Numbered from the stretch's first letter, positions 26,153 through 35,021 are shown. The stretch is 64,000 bases of DNA from Mesorhizobium sp. YC-39 (GCF_025753795.1 NZ_JAOWPS010000016.1:1-64000), one strand, 5' to 3'. A program made the numbers and translations. Notes: generated from the sequence alone by a model not told the origin.

Positions 26153-26652
26153 GGTCCGCCGCCGACCGAATCGCGCGACGACATCAGGACGAAGCGGCCG
26201 ACGCGGAAGGGCAGCGTCGAAAAATTGCCGCGCGCCGACAGATATTGGGCGACGTCGAGCGGGCTCGAATTGCGTAAGCGCGCCAGCGTCACATGCGGCG
26301 TGAACTTGCGCGGATCGGCCGGCATGCCGAGGCGCTGGCAGATGCGGTCGATCTCGCCCTGCAGTGCGGCGAGCTCGGACGAGCCGGAAACGCCGGCCCA
26401 TACCGCATGCGGCTTCTTCTGGCCAAAGGCGCCGACGCCGGACAACGCCAGCGGGAAGGACGGGCGGTGCACTCGGTCGAGCGCGTTGGCGATCTCGTCG
26501 GCAACATGGCCTTCGACATCGCCGATGAAGCGCAGCGTCAGATGGTAGTTTTCAACGTCGATCCAGCGGGCCCCGGGCAGGCCGCCCCTGAGCAGGGACA
26601 GCGAAAGGGCGGCGTCACGCGGTATTTCGAGGGCGGTGAAAAGACGCGGCAT
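26056..26652 (-). CDS. thpR: RNA 2',3'-cyclic phosphodiesterase
   Basis: The 198-residue protein belongs to the 2H phosphoesterase family, with both catalytic motifs: HLTLRF (near residue 40) and HVTLAR (near residue 122). ThpR opens 2',3'-cyclic phosphates in RNA; its cellular role is unclear. I chose the ATG at 26652 (MPRLFTALEIP) because the family begins exactly there. Its 3' end overlaps the convergent phosphatase gene by 97 bp, the longest such overlap in the window. Confidence 0.92.
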   Translation of the reverse strand: MPRLFTALEIPRDAALSLSLLRGGLPGARWIDVENYHLTLRFIGDVEGHVADEIANALDRVHRPSFPLALSGVGAFGQKKPHAVWAGVSGSSELAALQGEIDRICQRLGMPADPRKFTPHVTLARLRNSSPLDVAQYLSARGNFSTLPFRVGRFVLMSSRDSVGGGPYIVEEAWPLSGTDALASSRVASVSDASRIMR

Positions 26653-26789
26653 GGAGAGCCTCCCTTCCTCGAATCGAACTGTTGCCCCTAGCGAATCATC
26701 GAAAATCAAACGGGGCAAGTGGTTTGTTGGTCGCAGGCTTTCCTGAAAGTTTCCCTAACGGAAAGCCGCGCCTGCATCGAAAAACCTGC

Positions 26790-27431
26790 TCAAGAACCGC
26801 CCTGCGCTGCAATCGCCTTTTCCACGGTGGGCAGGATGCGCTCGACCATGCGGTCGACTCCCTTGGCATTGGGGTGCAGACCGTCATCGAGCTGGAATGC
26901 GGGCTCGCCGGCGACGCCGTCGAGAAAGAAGGGATAGAGCGGGACGCCGTATTTTTCGGCCAGTTTCGGGAAGATCGCATCGAAGCTGTTCTGATAGTCG
27001 GCGCCGAGATTGGGTGCGGCGCGCATACCGGCCAGCAGCACGGCAATCTTGCGTTGCTTGAGCTTGGCCAGCATGTCGTCCAGGTTCTTTTGCGTGATCG
27101 CGGGAGAGACGCCGCGCAGCATGTCATTGGCGCCGAGTTCCAAAATGACGAGCTTGGTTCCGTCCGGCACCGACCAGTCGAGCCGTGACAGGCCGCCGCT
27201 CGACGTATCGCCGGAAACGCCGGCATTGGCGACGGTCACGTCGTGGCCCCTGCCGCGAAGTGCCGCCTGCAGTTTGTCGGTAAAGCCCTCGCCCGGGCCG
27301 AGACCGAAACCCGCCGTCAGGCTGTCGCCGAAGCCGACGATCTCCAGGGGCTCGGCGCGCACCGACGAAATGGCGCCGCAAAGCGCGAGAAAAAGCAGGA
27401 AGGCTGCGGCAAGGGAGTGTTTGAAAGCCAT
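26790..27431 (-). CDS. SGNH/GDSL arylesterase (TesA-like)
   Basis: The 213-residue periplasmic enzyme has a signal peptide (residues 1-26) and all SGNH blocks: GFGDSLTAG with the nucleophile serine, the GVSGDTSSGG loop, GANDM, and DGLHPNAKG with the catalytic Asp and His. It hydrolyses short esters or thioesters; TesA (thioesterase I/lysophospholipase) is the best-known relative. It is divergent from a YbbA/YbbP ABC system, an arrangement conserved with tesA in many proteobacteria, so the three genes may work together on lipid-linked substrates. Confidence 0.92.
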   Translation of the reverse strand: MAFKHSLAAAFLLFLALCGAISSVRAEPLEIVGFGDSLTAGFGLGPGEGFTDKLQAALRGRGHDVTVANAGVSGDTSSGGLSRLDWSVPDGTKLVILELGANDMLRGVSPAITQKNLDDMLAKLKQRKIAVLLAGMRAAPNLGADYQNSFDAIFPKLAEKYGVPLYPFFLDGVAGEPAFQLDDGLHPNAKGVDRMVERILPTVEKAIAAQGGS

Positions 27432-27513
27432 GCGGCAGGCCCCATATGACGAGGAACGGTCTTTCGACGAAGGCGATTCCAGCTTCTATTCTCCCATATA
27501 GGACGATTTAATT

Positions 27514-28224
27514 GTGACAGAAGCCGTCATCGCGCTGAAGGACGTATCGCTGACGCTCGGTGAAGGCGCGTCTTCTGTCCATGTGCTGAAAGGAGTCAGC
27601 CTCGATGTAGCTGGTGGAGAGGCGACCGGCATCGTCGGGCCATCGGGTTCAGGAAAGTCGACACTGCTGATGGTGCTTGCAGGCCTGGAAAGGGTCGATT
27701 CGGGTACGGTACGAATCGCCGGTGAGCTGCTGAACGGCAAGAGCGAGGACCAGATCGCGTCGTTTCGGGGACGAAACATCGGCATCGTGTTCCAGTCGTT
27801 CCACCTCATACCCAACATGACGGCGCTCGAAAATGTCGCGGTCCCGCTTGAGTTGGCCGGCCATGCTGATCCATTTGGCGTCGCGACGCAGGAGTTGGCG
27901 GCCGTGGGCCTGAGCGATCGCGTCACCCATTATCCTGGCGAATTGTCGGGCGGCGAGCAGCAGCGTGTGGCGATCGCCCGGGCGCTGGCGCCGTCGCCGC
28001 GTATCCTGATCGCCGACGAGCCGACCGGCAATCTCGACCAGACGACGGGGCGGCAGGTCGCCGATCTGCTGTTTGCCAAGGCGGCCGAGCGCGGCATGAC
28101 GCTGGTGCTGGTCACGCATGATCCAGCGCTTGCGGCGCGCTGCTCGCGCCAGGTTTCGATGCGCTCCGGCCGGATCGAGGACGCAGCCGCGCCGATCTCA
28201 ACCGCCGGCAAGGTGCCGGCCTGA
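27514..28224 (+). CDS. ABC transporter ATP-binding protein (YbbA-like)
   Basis: The 236-residue ATPase has Walker A GPSGSGKST, the signature LSGGEQQR and Walker B LIADEPTGNLD, with the H-loop in LVTHD. It belongs to the LolD/MacB/YbbA group that works with FtsX-like permeases as mechanotransmitters rather than classic pores. It starts at a GTG at 27514 and shares a T-G-A-T-G junction with the permease gene, so the two are coupled. The divergent neighbour is a TesA-like esterase. Confidence 0.93.
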   Translation: MTEAVIALKDVSLTLGEGASSVHVLKGVSLDVAGGEATGIVGPSGSGKSTLLMVLAGLERVDSGTVRIAGELLNGKSEDQIASFRGRNIGIVFQSFHLIPNMTALENVAVPLELAGHADPFGVATQELAAVGLSDRVTHYPGELSGGEQQRVAIARALAPSPRILIADEPTGNLDQTTGRQVADLLFAKAAERGMTLVLVTHDPALAARCSRQVSMRSGRIEDAAAPISTAGKVPA

Positions 28225-30773
28225 TGCCGCTGTCGCGCATGCTGAAGCTCGCTTTCCGGTTTTCGCTGCGCGAGATGCGCGGCGGACTGTCCGGCTTCCT
28301 GATCTTCCTCGCCTGCATCGCGCTTGGCGTCGCGGCGATCGGCGGCGTCAATTCGGTGGCGCGCGCCATTACCGCCGGGGTCGCCAACCAGGGCCAGACG
28401 CTGCTCGGCGGCGATCTGCGTTTCCAGGTCAACCAGCGCGTCGCGACGCAAGCCGAGCAGGCTTTTCTCGATGGGCTGGGCACGGTCTCGCACAGCGCCA
28501 ACATGCGCTCGATGGCGCGGCTTGAGGACGGCTCAGACCAGGCGTTGGTCGAGGCCAAGGCGGTCGACGATGCCTATCCACTCTATGGCGTGCTGGAAAC
28601 CGCGCCGGCGCTGTCGAGAGAGCAACTGTTTAGCGAACGGTCCGGCGTTTTCGGCGCCACCGCGCCGGATCTGTTGTTCGAGCGGCTGCATCTCGCGATC
28701 GGCGACCGGCTGAAGCTCGGCAGCGCCACCTTCGAACTGCGCGCCAGGCTGGTCAGCGAGCCGGACGCCGTGTCCGATGGCTTCGGCTTTGCGCCGCGGC
28801 TGATGGTCTCAACGAACGGGCTTGCCGCTTCCGGCCTGATCCAGCCGGGCAGCCTCGTCGAAAACGCCTACAAGGCCCGGCTGCCCAGCGGCGCCAGCGA
28901 AGCTGATATCAAGGCCATCCAGGACCGGGCGGCCAAGGATTTTCCCGAGGCCGGCTGGTCGATCCGCACGCGCAGCAATGCCGCACCGGCGCTGTCCTCC
29001 AACATCGAGCGCTTCTCGCAATTCCTGACGCTGGTCGGGCTGACGGCGCTGGTGGTCGGCGGCGTTGGCGTCGCCAATGCGGTGCGCGCCTATCTCGACG
29101 GCAAGCGCGGCGTCATTGCCACCTTCAAAAGCCTGGGCGCTTCGGGTGGTTTCGTCTTTGCCGTCTACCTCGTGCAGATCCTGATGATCGCCGGCCTTGG
29201 CATCGCGCTTGGCCTGGTGCTGGGCGCGCTGATGCCGTTCGCGGCAAGCGCTACCCTTCAGTCAGTCATACCGGTGCCGGCGGAAGGCGGCTTCTATCCC
29301 GGCGCGCTCGGCATGGCGGCGTTGTTCGGCCTGCTGGTGACGCTGGCCTTCGCGCTGCTTCCGCTCGGCCGCGCGCGTGACGTGCCGGCGACGGCGCTGT
29401 TTCGCGAAATGGGGTTCGAAGGCCGCGGTTTTCCACGCCCGATCTATGTGGCCGCCGCGCTCGGCATCGCGCTCGCCCTGGCGGCGCTGGCCATTCTGTT
29501 TTCCGGCGACCGCCGCATCGCCTCGATCTTCGTAGGCGCCACCGTCTTTGCCTTCCTGGTGCTGCGCGTCGTCGGCTCGCTGGTGCAGTCGGCCGCCAGG
29601 AAGAGCCCGCGCGTCCGCTCAACCGCGCTGCGGCTCGCCATCGGCAACATCCACAGGCCGGGCGCTTTGACGCCATCGGTGGTGCTGTCGCTGGGGCTCG
29701 GGCTGACGCTGCTGGTGACGCTGGCGCTGATCGACGGCAATCTGAGGCGACAGATCTCCGGCAGCCTGCCGGAACGGGCGCCGAACTTCTTCTTCGTCGA
29801 CATCCAGAGCAGCGACGTCGATGCCTTTTCAGCGCTGGTCGGCAAAGAGGCTCCGGCGGGAACGCTGGTCAAGGTGCCGATGCTGCGCGGCCGGGTTATG
29901 GCGCTGAACGGCGTCGATGTCGGCAAGGTCAAGGTGCCGGCGGAAGGCGCCTGGGTGCTGCGCGGCGACCGTGGGCTGACCTATGAAGCCAGGCTGCCGA
30001 CGAATGCGGCGCTGACAGAAGGGACATGGTGGCCGGACAATTATGCCGGCGAGCCGCTGGTTTCGTTTTCCGCCGAGGAGGGCAAGGAGATCGGGCTGAA
30101 GCTCGGCGACACCGTCACCGTCAATGTGCTCGGCCGCAATGTGACGGCCAGGATCGCCAATTTCCGCCAGGTCGAGTGGGAGACGATGGGCATCAATTTC
30201 GTCATGGTGTTCTCGCCCAACACATTTGCCGGCGCGCCGCATGGCTGGCTGGCGACGCTGACTGAAAAGAACGCCTCGTCGGCGGATGATGCCCGTCTGC
30301 TCAACGCCGTCACCCGGGCCTTTCCGGCGGTGACGACGGTCAGGGTCAAGGACGCGCTCGACATCGTCAACCGGCTGGTCGCGCAGCTTGGCACGGCCAT
30401 CCGGGCCGCGGCCGGGGTGGCGCTGATCGCCTCGGTGCTGGTGCTGGCCGGTGCGCTCGCCGCTGGCAACCGGGCCCGCATCCACGACGCGGTGGTACTG
30501 AAGACACTCGGCGCCACCAGGAGAACGTTGATCGCAGCCTTTTCGCTGGAGTACATGCTGATCGGGCTTGCCACAGCGATCTTCGCGCTGGCGGCTGGCG
30601 GGATCGCTGCTTGGTTCGTTGTCGCCCGCATCATGACGCTGCCGTCGCATTTCATGCCTGAAGTGGCGGTGGCGACAATTGTCTTCGCGCTGGCGGTCAC
30701 GGTCGGTATTGGCCTTGCCGGTACGTGGCGGGTGCTTGGCCACAAGGCGGCGCCGGTGCTGCGCAATCTCTGA
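28224..30773 (+). CDS. FtsX-like ABC permease (YbbP-like)
   Basis: The 849-residue permease has an N-terminal helix, a large extracytoplasmic domain (about residues 40-245), three helices around 255-400, a second FtsX-type block, and a final GAGLAAG-like set of helices near 720-845. The double FtsX layout matches YbbP. It pairs with the ATPase encoded just upstream (1-bp overlap). The substrate is unproven; links to lipid or cell-envelope thioester handling rest on the neighbouring esterase. Confidence 0.92.
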   Translation: MPLSRMLKLAFRFSLREMRGGLSGFLIFLACIALGVAAIGGVNSVARAITAGVANQGQTLLGGDLRFQVNQRVATQAEQAFLDGLGTVSHSANMRSMARLEDGSDQALVEAKAVDDAYPLYGVLETAPALSREQLFSERSGVFGATAPDLLFERLHLAIGDRLKLGSATFELRARLVSEPDAVSDGFGFAPRLMVSTNGLAASGLIQPGSLVENAYKARLPSGASEADIKAIQDRAAKDFPEAGWSIRTRSNAAPALSSNIERFSQFLTLVGLTALVVGGVGVANAVRAYLDGKRGVIATFKSLGASGGFVFAVYLVQILMIAGLGIALGLVLGALMPFAASATLQSVIPVPAEGGFYPGALGMAALFGLLVTLAFALLPLGRARDVPATALFREMGFEGRGFPRPIYVAAALGIALALAALAILFSGDRRIASIFVGATVFAFLVLRVVGSLVQSAARKSPRVRSTALRLAIGNIHRPGALTPSVVLSLGLGLTLLVTLALIDGNLRRQISGSLPERAPNFFFVDIQSSDVDAFSALVGKEAPAGTLVKVPMLRGRVMALNGVDVGKVKVPAEGAWVLRGDRGLTYEARLPTNAALTEGTWWPDNYAGEPLVSFSAEEGKEIGLKLGDTVTVNVLGRNVTARIANFRQVEWETMGINFVMVFSPNTFAGAPHGWLATLTEKNASSADDARLLNAVTRAFPAVTTVRVKDALDIVNRLVAQLGTAIRAAAGVALIASVLVLAGALAAGNRARIHDAVVLKTLGATRRTLIAAFSLEYMLIGLATAIFALAAGGIAAWFVVARIMTLPSHFMPEVAVATIVFALAVTVGIGLAGTWRVLGHKAAPVLRNL

Positions 30774-30931
30774 TTCGCAAGGCCCGAGCGGAGCGGGATT
30801 TGATTAAATCTCGTTCATGTAGCGCCTTGAAAGCGAATAAAACCGGTTTTTCGGCGCCTCACGAAGCATTACACCCGGTTACGGTCTTGTTCTTGTCGTC
30901 AAGAACCATCATATTTCGCGGCAGGCATGCT

Positions 30932-30985
30932 GGAGCCCCGCCAGCGGCGCCTTGGTCCGAATTGACCTGACACCCGACGGGGCAG
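30932..30985 (+). ncRNA. Probable ybhL leader RNA
   Basis: An outer stem GCCCCG (30935-30940) with CGGGGC (30978-30983) encloses CCA...TGG and GGTC/GACC inner hairpins, ending about 20 bases before the ATG of a YbhL/YccA-type gene. A ybhL leader motif is known upstream of this gene family in Rhizobiales. Position and stem layout fit; I could not run the covariance model. Confidence 0.55.
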
Positions 30986-31003
30986 AAGCAATAGAGGACT
31001 ACC

Positions 31004-31783
31004 ATGGCTGAACCCATTCGCAACTACCAGACGCGCGCCGTGCCCGGCGTCGGCGTCGACGCGTCCATCGACCAGGGCCTGCGCGCCTATATGGTCAAGG
31101 TCTACAATCTGATGGGGCTTGGCCTGCTCATCACAGGCTTGGCTGCTGTCGGCACCATCATGCTGGCCACCACCAGCGACCCGGCTTCGGCGGTCGCGAC
31201 GCTGCCAAGCGGCGAAATGCTGACCTCGTTCGGCTACGCGATCTTCGGCTCGCCGCTGCGCTGGGTGGTGATGCTGGCCCCGCTGGCCGCCGTTCTGTTC
31301 CTGTCGTTCCGCGTCCAGTCGATGAGCGTTTCGGCCGCGCAGACCACGTTCTGGGTCTATGCCGGCCTGGTCGGCTTGTCGCTGTCGTCGATCTTCCTGG
31401 TCTATACCACGGCCAGCATTTCGCAGACGTTCTTCGCCACCGCCGCGGCCTTCGGCGCGCTGTCGCTCTATGGCTACACGACCAAGCGCGACCTGACCGC
31501 GTTCGGCTCGTTCCTGGTGATGGGCGTGTTCGGCCTGATCATCGCGATGGTGATCAACATCTTCCTGCAGTCGTCGGCCTTGTCCTTCGCCGTCTCGGCG
31601 CTGGGCGTGCTGATCTTTTCGGGCCTGACCGCCTATGACACGCAGAAGATCAAGGAGATGTATTTCGAGGGCGATGCCACCGATGTCGCTGGCCGCAAGG
31701 CGATCATGGGCGCGCTGACGCTCTATCTCGACTTCATCAACCTGTTCATGTTCCTGCTGCAGTTCATGGGCGACCGCCGCTAA
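31004..31783 (+). CDS. Bax inhibitor-1/YccA-family membrane protein
   Basis: The 259-residue inner-membrane protein has seven predicted helices and the BI-1 signature: an early VYNLMGLGLLITGLAA segment and a late LIFSGLTAYDTQKIKEMY with the conserved Asp. Family members leak calcium or modulate FtsH proteolysis in bacteria; here the role is unproven. A structured leader RNA precedes it and a strong hairpin terminator follows, so it is a single-gene unit with possible RNA-level control. Confidence 0.93.
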   Translation: MAEPIRNYQTRAVPGVGVDASIDQGLRAYMVKVYNLMGLGLLITGLAAVGTIMLATTSDPASAVATLPSGEMLTSFGYAIFGSPLRWVVMLAPLAAVLFLSFRVQSMSVSAAQTTFWVYAGLVGLSLSSIFLVYTTASISQTFFATAAAFGALSLYGYTTKRDLTAFGSFLVMGVFGLIIAMVINIFLQSSALSFAVSALGVLIFSGLTAYDTQKIKEMYFEGDATDVAGRKAIMGALTLYLDFINLFMFLLQFMGDRR

Positions 31784-31810
31784 TACGGTTCCTGGACCAG
31801 CGAGTTTAGA

Positions 31811-31841
31811 AAGGGCGGCCCAACGGCCGCCCTTTCCTTTT
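31811..31841 (+). terminator. Terminator after the BI-1 gene
   Basis: AAGGGCGGCC (31811-31820) and GGCCGCCCTT (31825-31834) form a perfect 10-bp stem with a CAAC loop, followed by TCCTTTT. It lies 28 bp past the BI-1 stop. Confidence 0.85.
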
Positions 31842-31890
31842 GCTGCAGCCTTTGCTGTTATGGCAGGCAGGTGAACGATTTGCATAAATT

Positions 31891-32463
31891 ATGAGCAGCA
31901 TCACGATACGGCCCGCAACGGCCGCGGACCTCGACCGCATCACGGAAATCTATGCCGACGCGGTGACCCATGGCACCGCAAGCTACGAGCTGGAGCCGCC
32001 GAGCCGCGCCGAAATGGGCGCGCGATTCGACAGCCTGAGGGCGGGCGGCTTTCCCTATCTGGTCGCGGAAAAGGACGGCGTTGTTACAGGCTATGCCTAT
32101 GCCGGCGCCTTCCGGCCACGTCCGGCGTATCGCTTTGTCGTCGAGGATTCCGTCTATGTCGCGCCCGAAGCCAAGGGCCAGGGCGTCGGGCTCAAGCTGA
32201 TGCAAGGGCTGATCGACGCGGCGAAGACGGCGGGCTTCCGCCAGGTCATCGCGGTGATCGGCGACGGCCGTCCGGACAGTGCTTCGGTGCAGTTGCATGA
32301 AAAGCTCGGCTTTCGCCATTCGGGTCGCCTGGAAGGCTCAGGCTACAAGCACGGGCGCTGGCTGGATACGGTGTTCATGCAACTGTCGCTGAATGGCGGG
32401 GCAGACCTGCAGCCCGATCCGGCTTCGCTGCCGGAACGGAAATTCCGCAACCAAATTAAATAG
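31891..32463 (+). CDS. GNAT acetyltransferase, phosphinothricin/methionine-sulfoximine type
   Basis: The 190-residue protein resembles the PAT/MddA group: IRPATAADLDRITEIYADAVTHGTASYELEPP at the start, VYVAPEAKGQGVGLKLM as the acetyl-CoA loop, and EKLGFRHSGRLEGSGYKHGRWLDTVFMQ near the end. Enzymes of this group N-acetylate phosphinothricin or, physiologically, methionine sulfoximine and sulfone. A short C-terminal extension of about 20 residues is not typical. No clear ribosome site precedes the ATG, so the start is less sure than the family. Confidence 0.88.
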   Translation: MSSITIRPATAADLDRITEIYADAVTHGTASYELEPPSRAEMGARFDSLRAGGFPYLVAEKDGVVTGYAYAGAFRPRPAYRFVVEDSVYVAPEAKGQGVGLKLMQGLIDAAKTAGFRQVIAVIGDGRPDSASVQLHEKLGFRHSGRLEGSGYKHGRWLDTVFMQLSLNGGADLQPDPASLPERKFRNQIK

Positions 32464-32850
32464 TTAGGCCTCGACCACCTTCAGCTTGCTGTCGAAGATG
32501 CCGAGCACGCGGCCGAGCTCCTGGCCGCGCTTGAGGATGCGACCGCCGGCGGCGATGACGGCGAAAGCGCCTTGCTTGCGGGCCAGCTTCGGATCCTTGA
32601 CGATCTGGAACAGAGGCACCTCGCTGGCGCGGCGGAACACGGAAAACACAGCGCGGTCGGCAAGGTGGTCGATGGCGTAGTCACGCCATTCATTGGCGGC
32701 GACCATGCGTCCGTAAAGCCTGAGAATCTGGTCCAGTTCGCGCCGGTCGAAGCGCACCGGCTGGTCGAGGCGCTCGCGTCTTGCCTCATGCAGCGGGATC
32801 AATATTGCGGATGCGTCCCCATCCTCCGTCCCGCTGCCGCGATCAGTCAT
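32464..32850 (-). CDS. DUF2794-family protein
   Basis: The 128-residue protein matches DUF2794, a small cytosolic family restricted mostly to alphaproteobacteria. The core reads VRFDRRELDQILRLYGRMVAANEWRDYAIDH and then FSVFRRASEVPLFQIVKDP. Function is unknown. The stop abuts the convergent acetyltransferase gene with no gap. I chose the ATG at 32850 because the stretch upstream in the same frame is not conserved-looking and overlaps the putative promoter region. Confidence 0.83.
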   Translation of the reverse strand: MTDRGSGTEDGDASAILIPLHEARRERLDQPVRFDRRELDQILRLYGRMVAANEWRDYAIDHLADRAVFSVFRRASEVPLFQIVKDPKLARKQGAFAVIAAGGRILKRGQELGRVLGIFDSKLKVVEA

Positions 32851-33010
32851 GCCTCGATCCTTCGAATGAATCTTTCGCCGACCAAAATTGGCGCTTTCGT
32901 CACGGAATTGCAAGGCCCGAGCGGGCAGAGCCGGTGTCGGGCCGTTTCCGAAGTGTCCAGTCACGTTTTGAAACGATCGTTGGAATTGGTGATGGTCTGC
33001 CACAATTCTG
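32851..33010. other. Non-coding stretch upstream of DUF2794 and the candidate RNA
   Basis: Together with the RNA and repeat downstream this is a 549-bp gap without a protein gene. It should contain the DUF2794 promoter on the minus strand. On the plus strand, TTGGAA (32980-32985) and ACAATT (33002-33007), 16 bp apart, could be a promoter for the structured RNA. Confidence 0.4.
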
Positions 33011-33013
33011 CCT

Positions 33014-33226
33014 TTTTTTATCCGCGCTCATGCCCCAATGTCCGACGAATTTACCGGCGTTGCCTGAGACGGTTCGGTCCGGCACCGGCTCGTAAACCCC
33101 AAGCCCCCCGCCCACGGGTCTGCGTCGGATCGAACCAACCTCGGTTTTCCCTCAGGGGAAAATCAGGTGCGACGATCCCAAAACCTAAATGACCGGCGTC
33201 AGAAGCAAGCTGACGTCGGTTTTTTA
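33014..33226 (+). ncRNA. Candidate structured small RNA (6S RNA possible)
   Basis: No protein is encoded, yet a clear intrinsic terminator ends the segment. A 13-bp stem pairs GGTTCGGTCCGGC (33071-33083) with GTCGGATCGAACC (33124-33136), using two G-U pairs. CCTGAG (33063-33068) pairs with CTCAGG (33151-33156) outside it. The long rod with bulges and its length of roughly 160-210 nt recall 6S RNA, but I cannot assign the family without a covariance search. The 5' end is a guess from a weak promoter match. Confidence 0.5.
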
Positions 33227-33227
33227 T
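33192..33227 (+). terminator. Rho-independent terminator of the candidate RNA
   Basis: ACCGGCGTCAG (33192-33202) pairs with CTGACGTCGGT (33210-33220), 11 bp with one G-U pair, and TTTTTATT follows. No plus-strand protein gene lies within 700 bp upstream, so it must end a non-coding transcript or readthrough. Confidence 0.8.
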
Positions 33228-33320
33228 TGGTCGATCATGGTGCTACCGTGACTTCCATGCCCTGAGAGGAGCAGCGCTCGAGCCTGAACCGTTTTCGTGT
33301 GCCACAGATGTCACGGCATG

Positions 33321-33369
33321 GATCCTGGGGTCTTCGCGACGGAGCTTCGCTCCTGCTTCGCCCCAGGAT
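33321..33369. repeat. ATCCTGGGG/CCCCAGGAT palindromic repeat
   Basis: ATCCTGGGG (33322-33330) pairs with CCCCAGGAT (33361-33369) over 9 bp, with an inner GCGA...TCGC region. The unit has the same plan as the one at 53242-53294 and precedes the 3' end of the DUF1223 gene. Confidence 0.6.
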
Positions 33370-33399
33370 GACGCAGGCAGGACTGGCTGCCGAAGCGTT

Positions 33400-34167
33400 T
33401 TACGGCTTGCGGATGAAGGCGGCGCCCAGGATGGGTCCGGGCAGGCCGTCCTTGCCGACCGACTGCAGCAGCACGGCGCAGCCGCCCTTCTTCTTGGAAA
33501 TCTCGCTCATCGGCAATTCGTAGCGCTGCGCCTTGCCGTGCCACATGCCGGCGGTCTGGATGCCGGAGACGGCGTTCCAGTAGGTCATGCTGCGGCCGAT
33601 GTTTTCGCCCTTGGCGATGGTGACCGTCTGCGGCGGGTCGAAATAGACGATGACGACATGGGCGTCGCTGGGGCCGGTCCCGGCATCGCCGGCATCGATC
33701 ATGACGCGGTCGCTGGTCCGGCTGACCTTGATGCCGACCCGCATGCCTTCGCCTGATTTCTCCATGCGGGCGAGCGCGCCATCGACTTCCCTGCGGTTGG
33801 CGCCGTTGACATGGCTGCGGCCGTTAATGACGGCCTGCGGTGTATAGACCGACCGGCTGCCGAAGGCGCGCATATAGTCATACTGCCGCTCGGTATTCTC
33901 CTTGCTGCTCAGCGTGTCCTGCCAGCCGAGGTAATCCCAGTAGTTGACGTGGTAGGCGAGCGCGACGATGTCCTGCTTGGCGGCAAGCTCGGTAAAGAAC
34001 TCGTCGGCTGGCGGGCAGGAATTGCAGCCCTGGCTGGTGAAAAGCTCGACCACGCCCAAGGGCCTGTCAGTTTGGGGCCTGTCGATCTCGCCGGCAAACC
34101 CGGTGCCGGCAAGCATCGAGAAGGCCAGCGCGAAGGCCGCAAGCCGCAATGGTCTTCGAGATGTCAT
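33400..34167 (-). CDS. DUF1223 thioredoxin-like secreted protein
   Basis: The 255-residue product has a signal peptide (residues 1-25) and starts its mature domain with GVVELFTSQGCNSCPPADEFF, the DUF1223 signature with a C-X2-C pair in a thioredoxin-like fold. Later parts include PQAVINGRSHVNGANR. It probably acts in the periplasm on thiols; the partner is unknown. The family is common in Rhizobiales near acnA. The ceramidase-family gene is divergent from it, 179 bp away. Confidence 0.88.
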   Translation of the reverse strand: MTSRRPLRLAAFALAFSMLAGTGFAGEIDRPQTDRPLGVVELFTSQGCNSCPPADEFFTELAAKQDIVALAYHVNYWDYLGWQDTLSSKENTERQYDYMRAFGSRSVYTPQAVINGRSHVNGANRREVDGALARMEKSGEGMRVGIKVSRTSDRVMIDAGDAGTGPSDAHVVIVYFDPPQTVTIAKGENIGRSMTYWNAVSGIQTAGMWHGKAQRYELPMSEISKKKGGCAVLLQSVGKDGLPGPILGAAFIRKP

Positions 34168-34346
34168 GACCGTTCCAATTCCCGCCGGTGATGCCGACCT
34201 TGTTCTGATTGCTGAAATATGTGGCAGAAGCGACGGTCAAGGTGAAGTCACGTTGCGGTGAAATTTTGCCGTTGCAACCACCGGCAAAGGAGCCATAGGA
34301 GAGGCCTGCACTCCAAGGTAGCGACCGATTCGGGCGGCAATTCAGC

Positions 34347-35021
34347 ATGTGGCAAACTTTCCTGACGCCGATCGACCTCTATTGCGAGCGGACCGGGCCC
34401 GAATTCTGGGCCGAGCCAGTCAATGCCTTGACCAATCTCGCCTTCATCGCAGCCGGGTTGTGGGGCGTTCGGGAGGTGCGGCGGCGTGGCACCGGAACCT
34501 TCGCCGAGGTGCTGGCCTGGTGGGTGGTGGCGATCGGCATCGGCTCGACGCTGTTCCACACCTTTGCCAATCACGGCACGATCTGGGCCGACGTCCTGCC
34601 GATCGCCGGCTTCACGCTGGCCTACACGCTGTTCAACCTGCGTCGCTTCCTCGGCATGAAATGGGGCAAGGCGGTTCTCGTCTTCGTCGCCTTCTACGCC
34701 GTCGCCGGCCTGCTCACCTTCGCCGTGCCGGACTGGCTACGCCAGGCATCGAACGGCACGACCGGCTATCTGCCGCCCTTCCTGGCGATTGCCTTCTTCG
34801 GCGCATGGGTGGCAGCCAGCGGCAACCGCGCCGGCTGGTACAATCTGGCGGGTTCGGCGATCTTCGTCGTGTCGGTCATCTGCAGGATGGTCGATCCGCT
34901 CGTCTGCGGCAGCTTTCCGCTCGGCACGCATTTCCTGTGGCACATCCTCAACGCAGTGATGCTCGGCGTGCTCTTGGCGGCGACAGCGCGGTTTGGGAAG
35001 GCAGTAGGCAGTAGGCAGTAG
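34347..35021 (+). CDS. Ceramidase-family integral membrane protein
   Basis: The 224-residue protein has seven predicted helices and the alkaline-ceramidase-type pattern: YCERTGPEFWAEPVNALTN at the start, a conserved histidine in STLFHTFAN, and GTHFLWHILNAVMLG near the end. Eukaryotic relatives (CREST superfamily) hydrolyse ceramide amide bonds; bacterial substrates are unproven, though a lipid amide is plausible. The last five or so residues and the stop codon are encoded by a heptanucleotide repeat. Confidence 0.82.
   Translation: MWQTFLTPIDLYCERTGPEFWAEPVNALTNLAFIAAGLWGVREVRRRGTGTFAEVLAWWVVAIGIGSTLFHTFANHGTIWADVLPIAGFTLAYTLFNLRRFLGMKWGKAVLVFVAFYAVAGLLTFAVPDWLRQASNGTTGYLPPFLAIAFFGAWVAASGNRAGWYNLAGSAIFVVSVICRMVDPLVCGSFPLGTHFLWHILNAVMLGVLLAATARFGKAVGSRQ

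Noticed and set aside
33071..33136. tRNA-like GGTTCG stem
   Set aside because: The T-loop-like word is part of a 13-bp stem, and there is no acceptor, anticodon or CCA arrangement.
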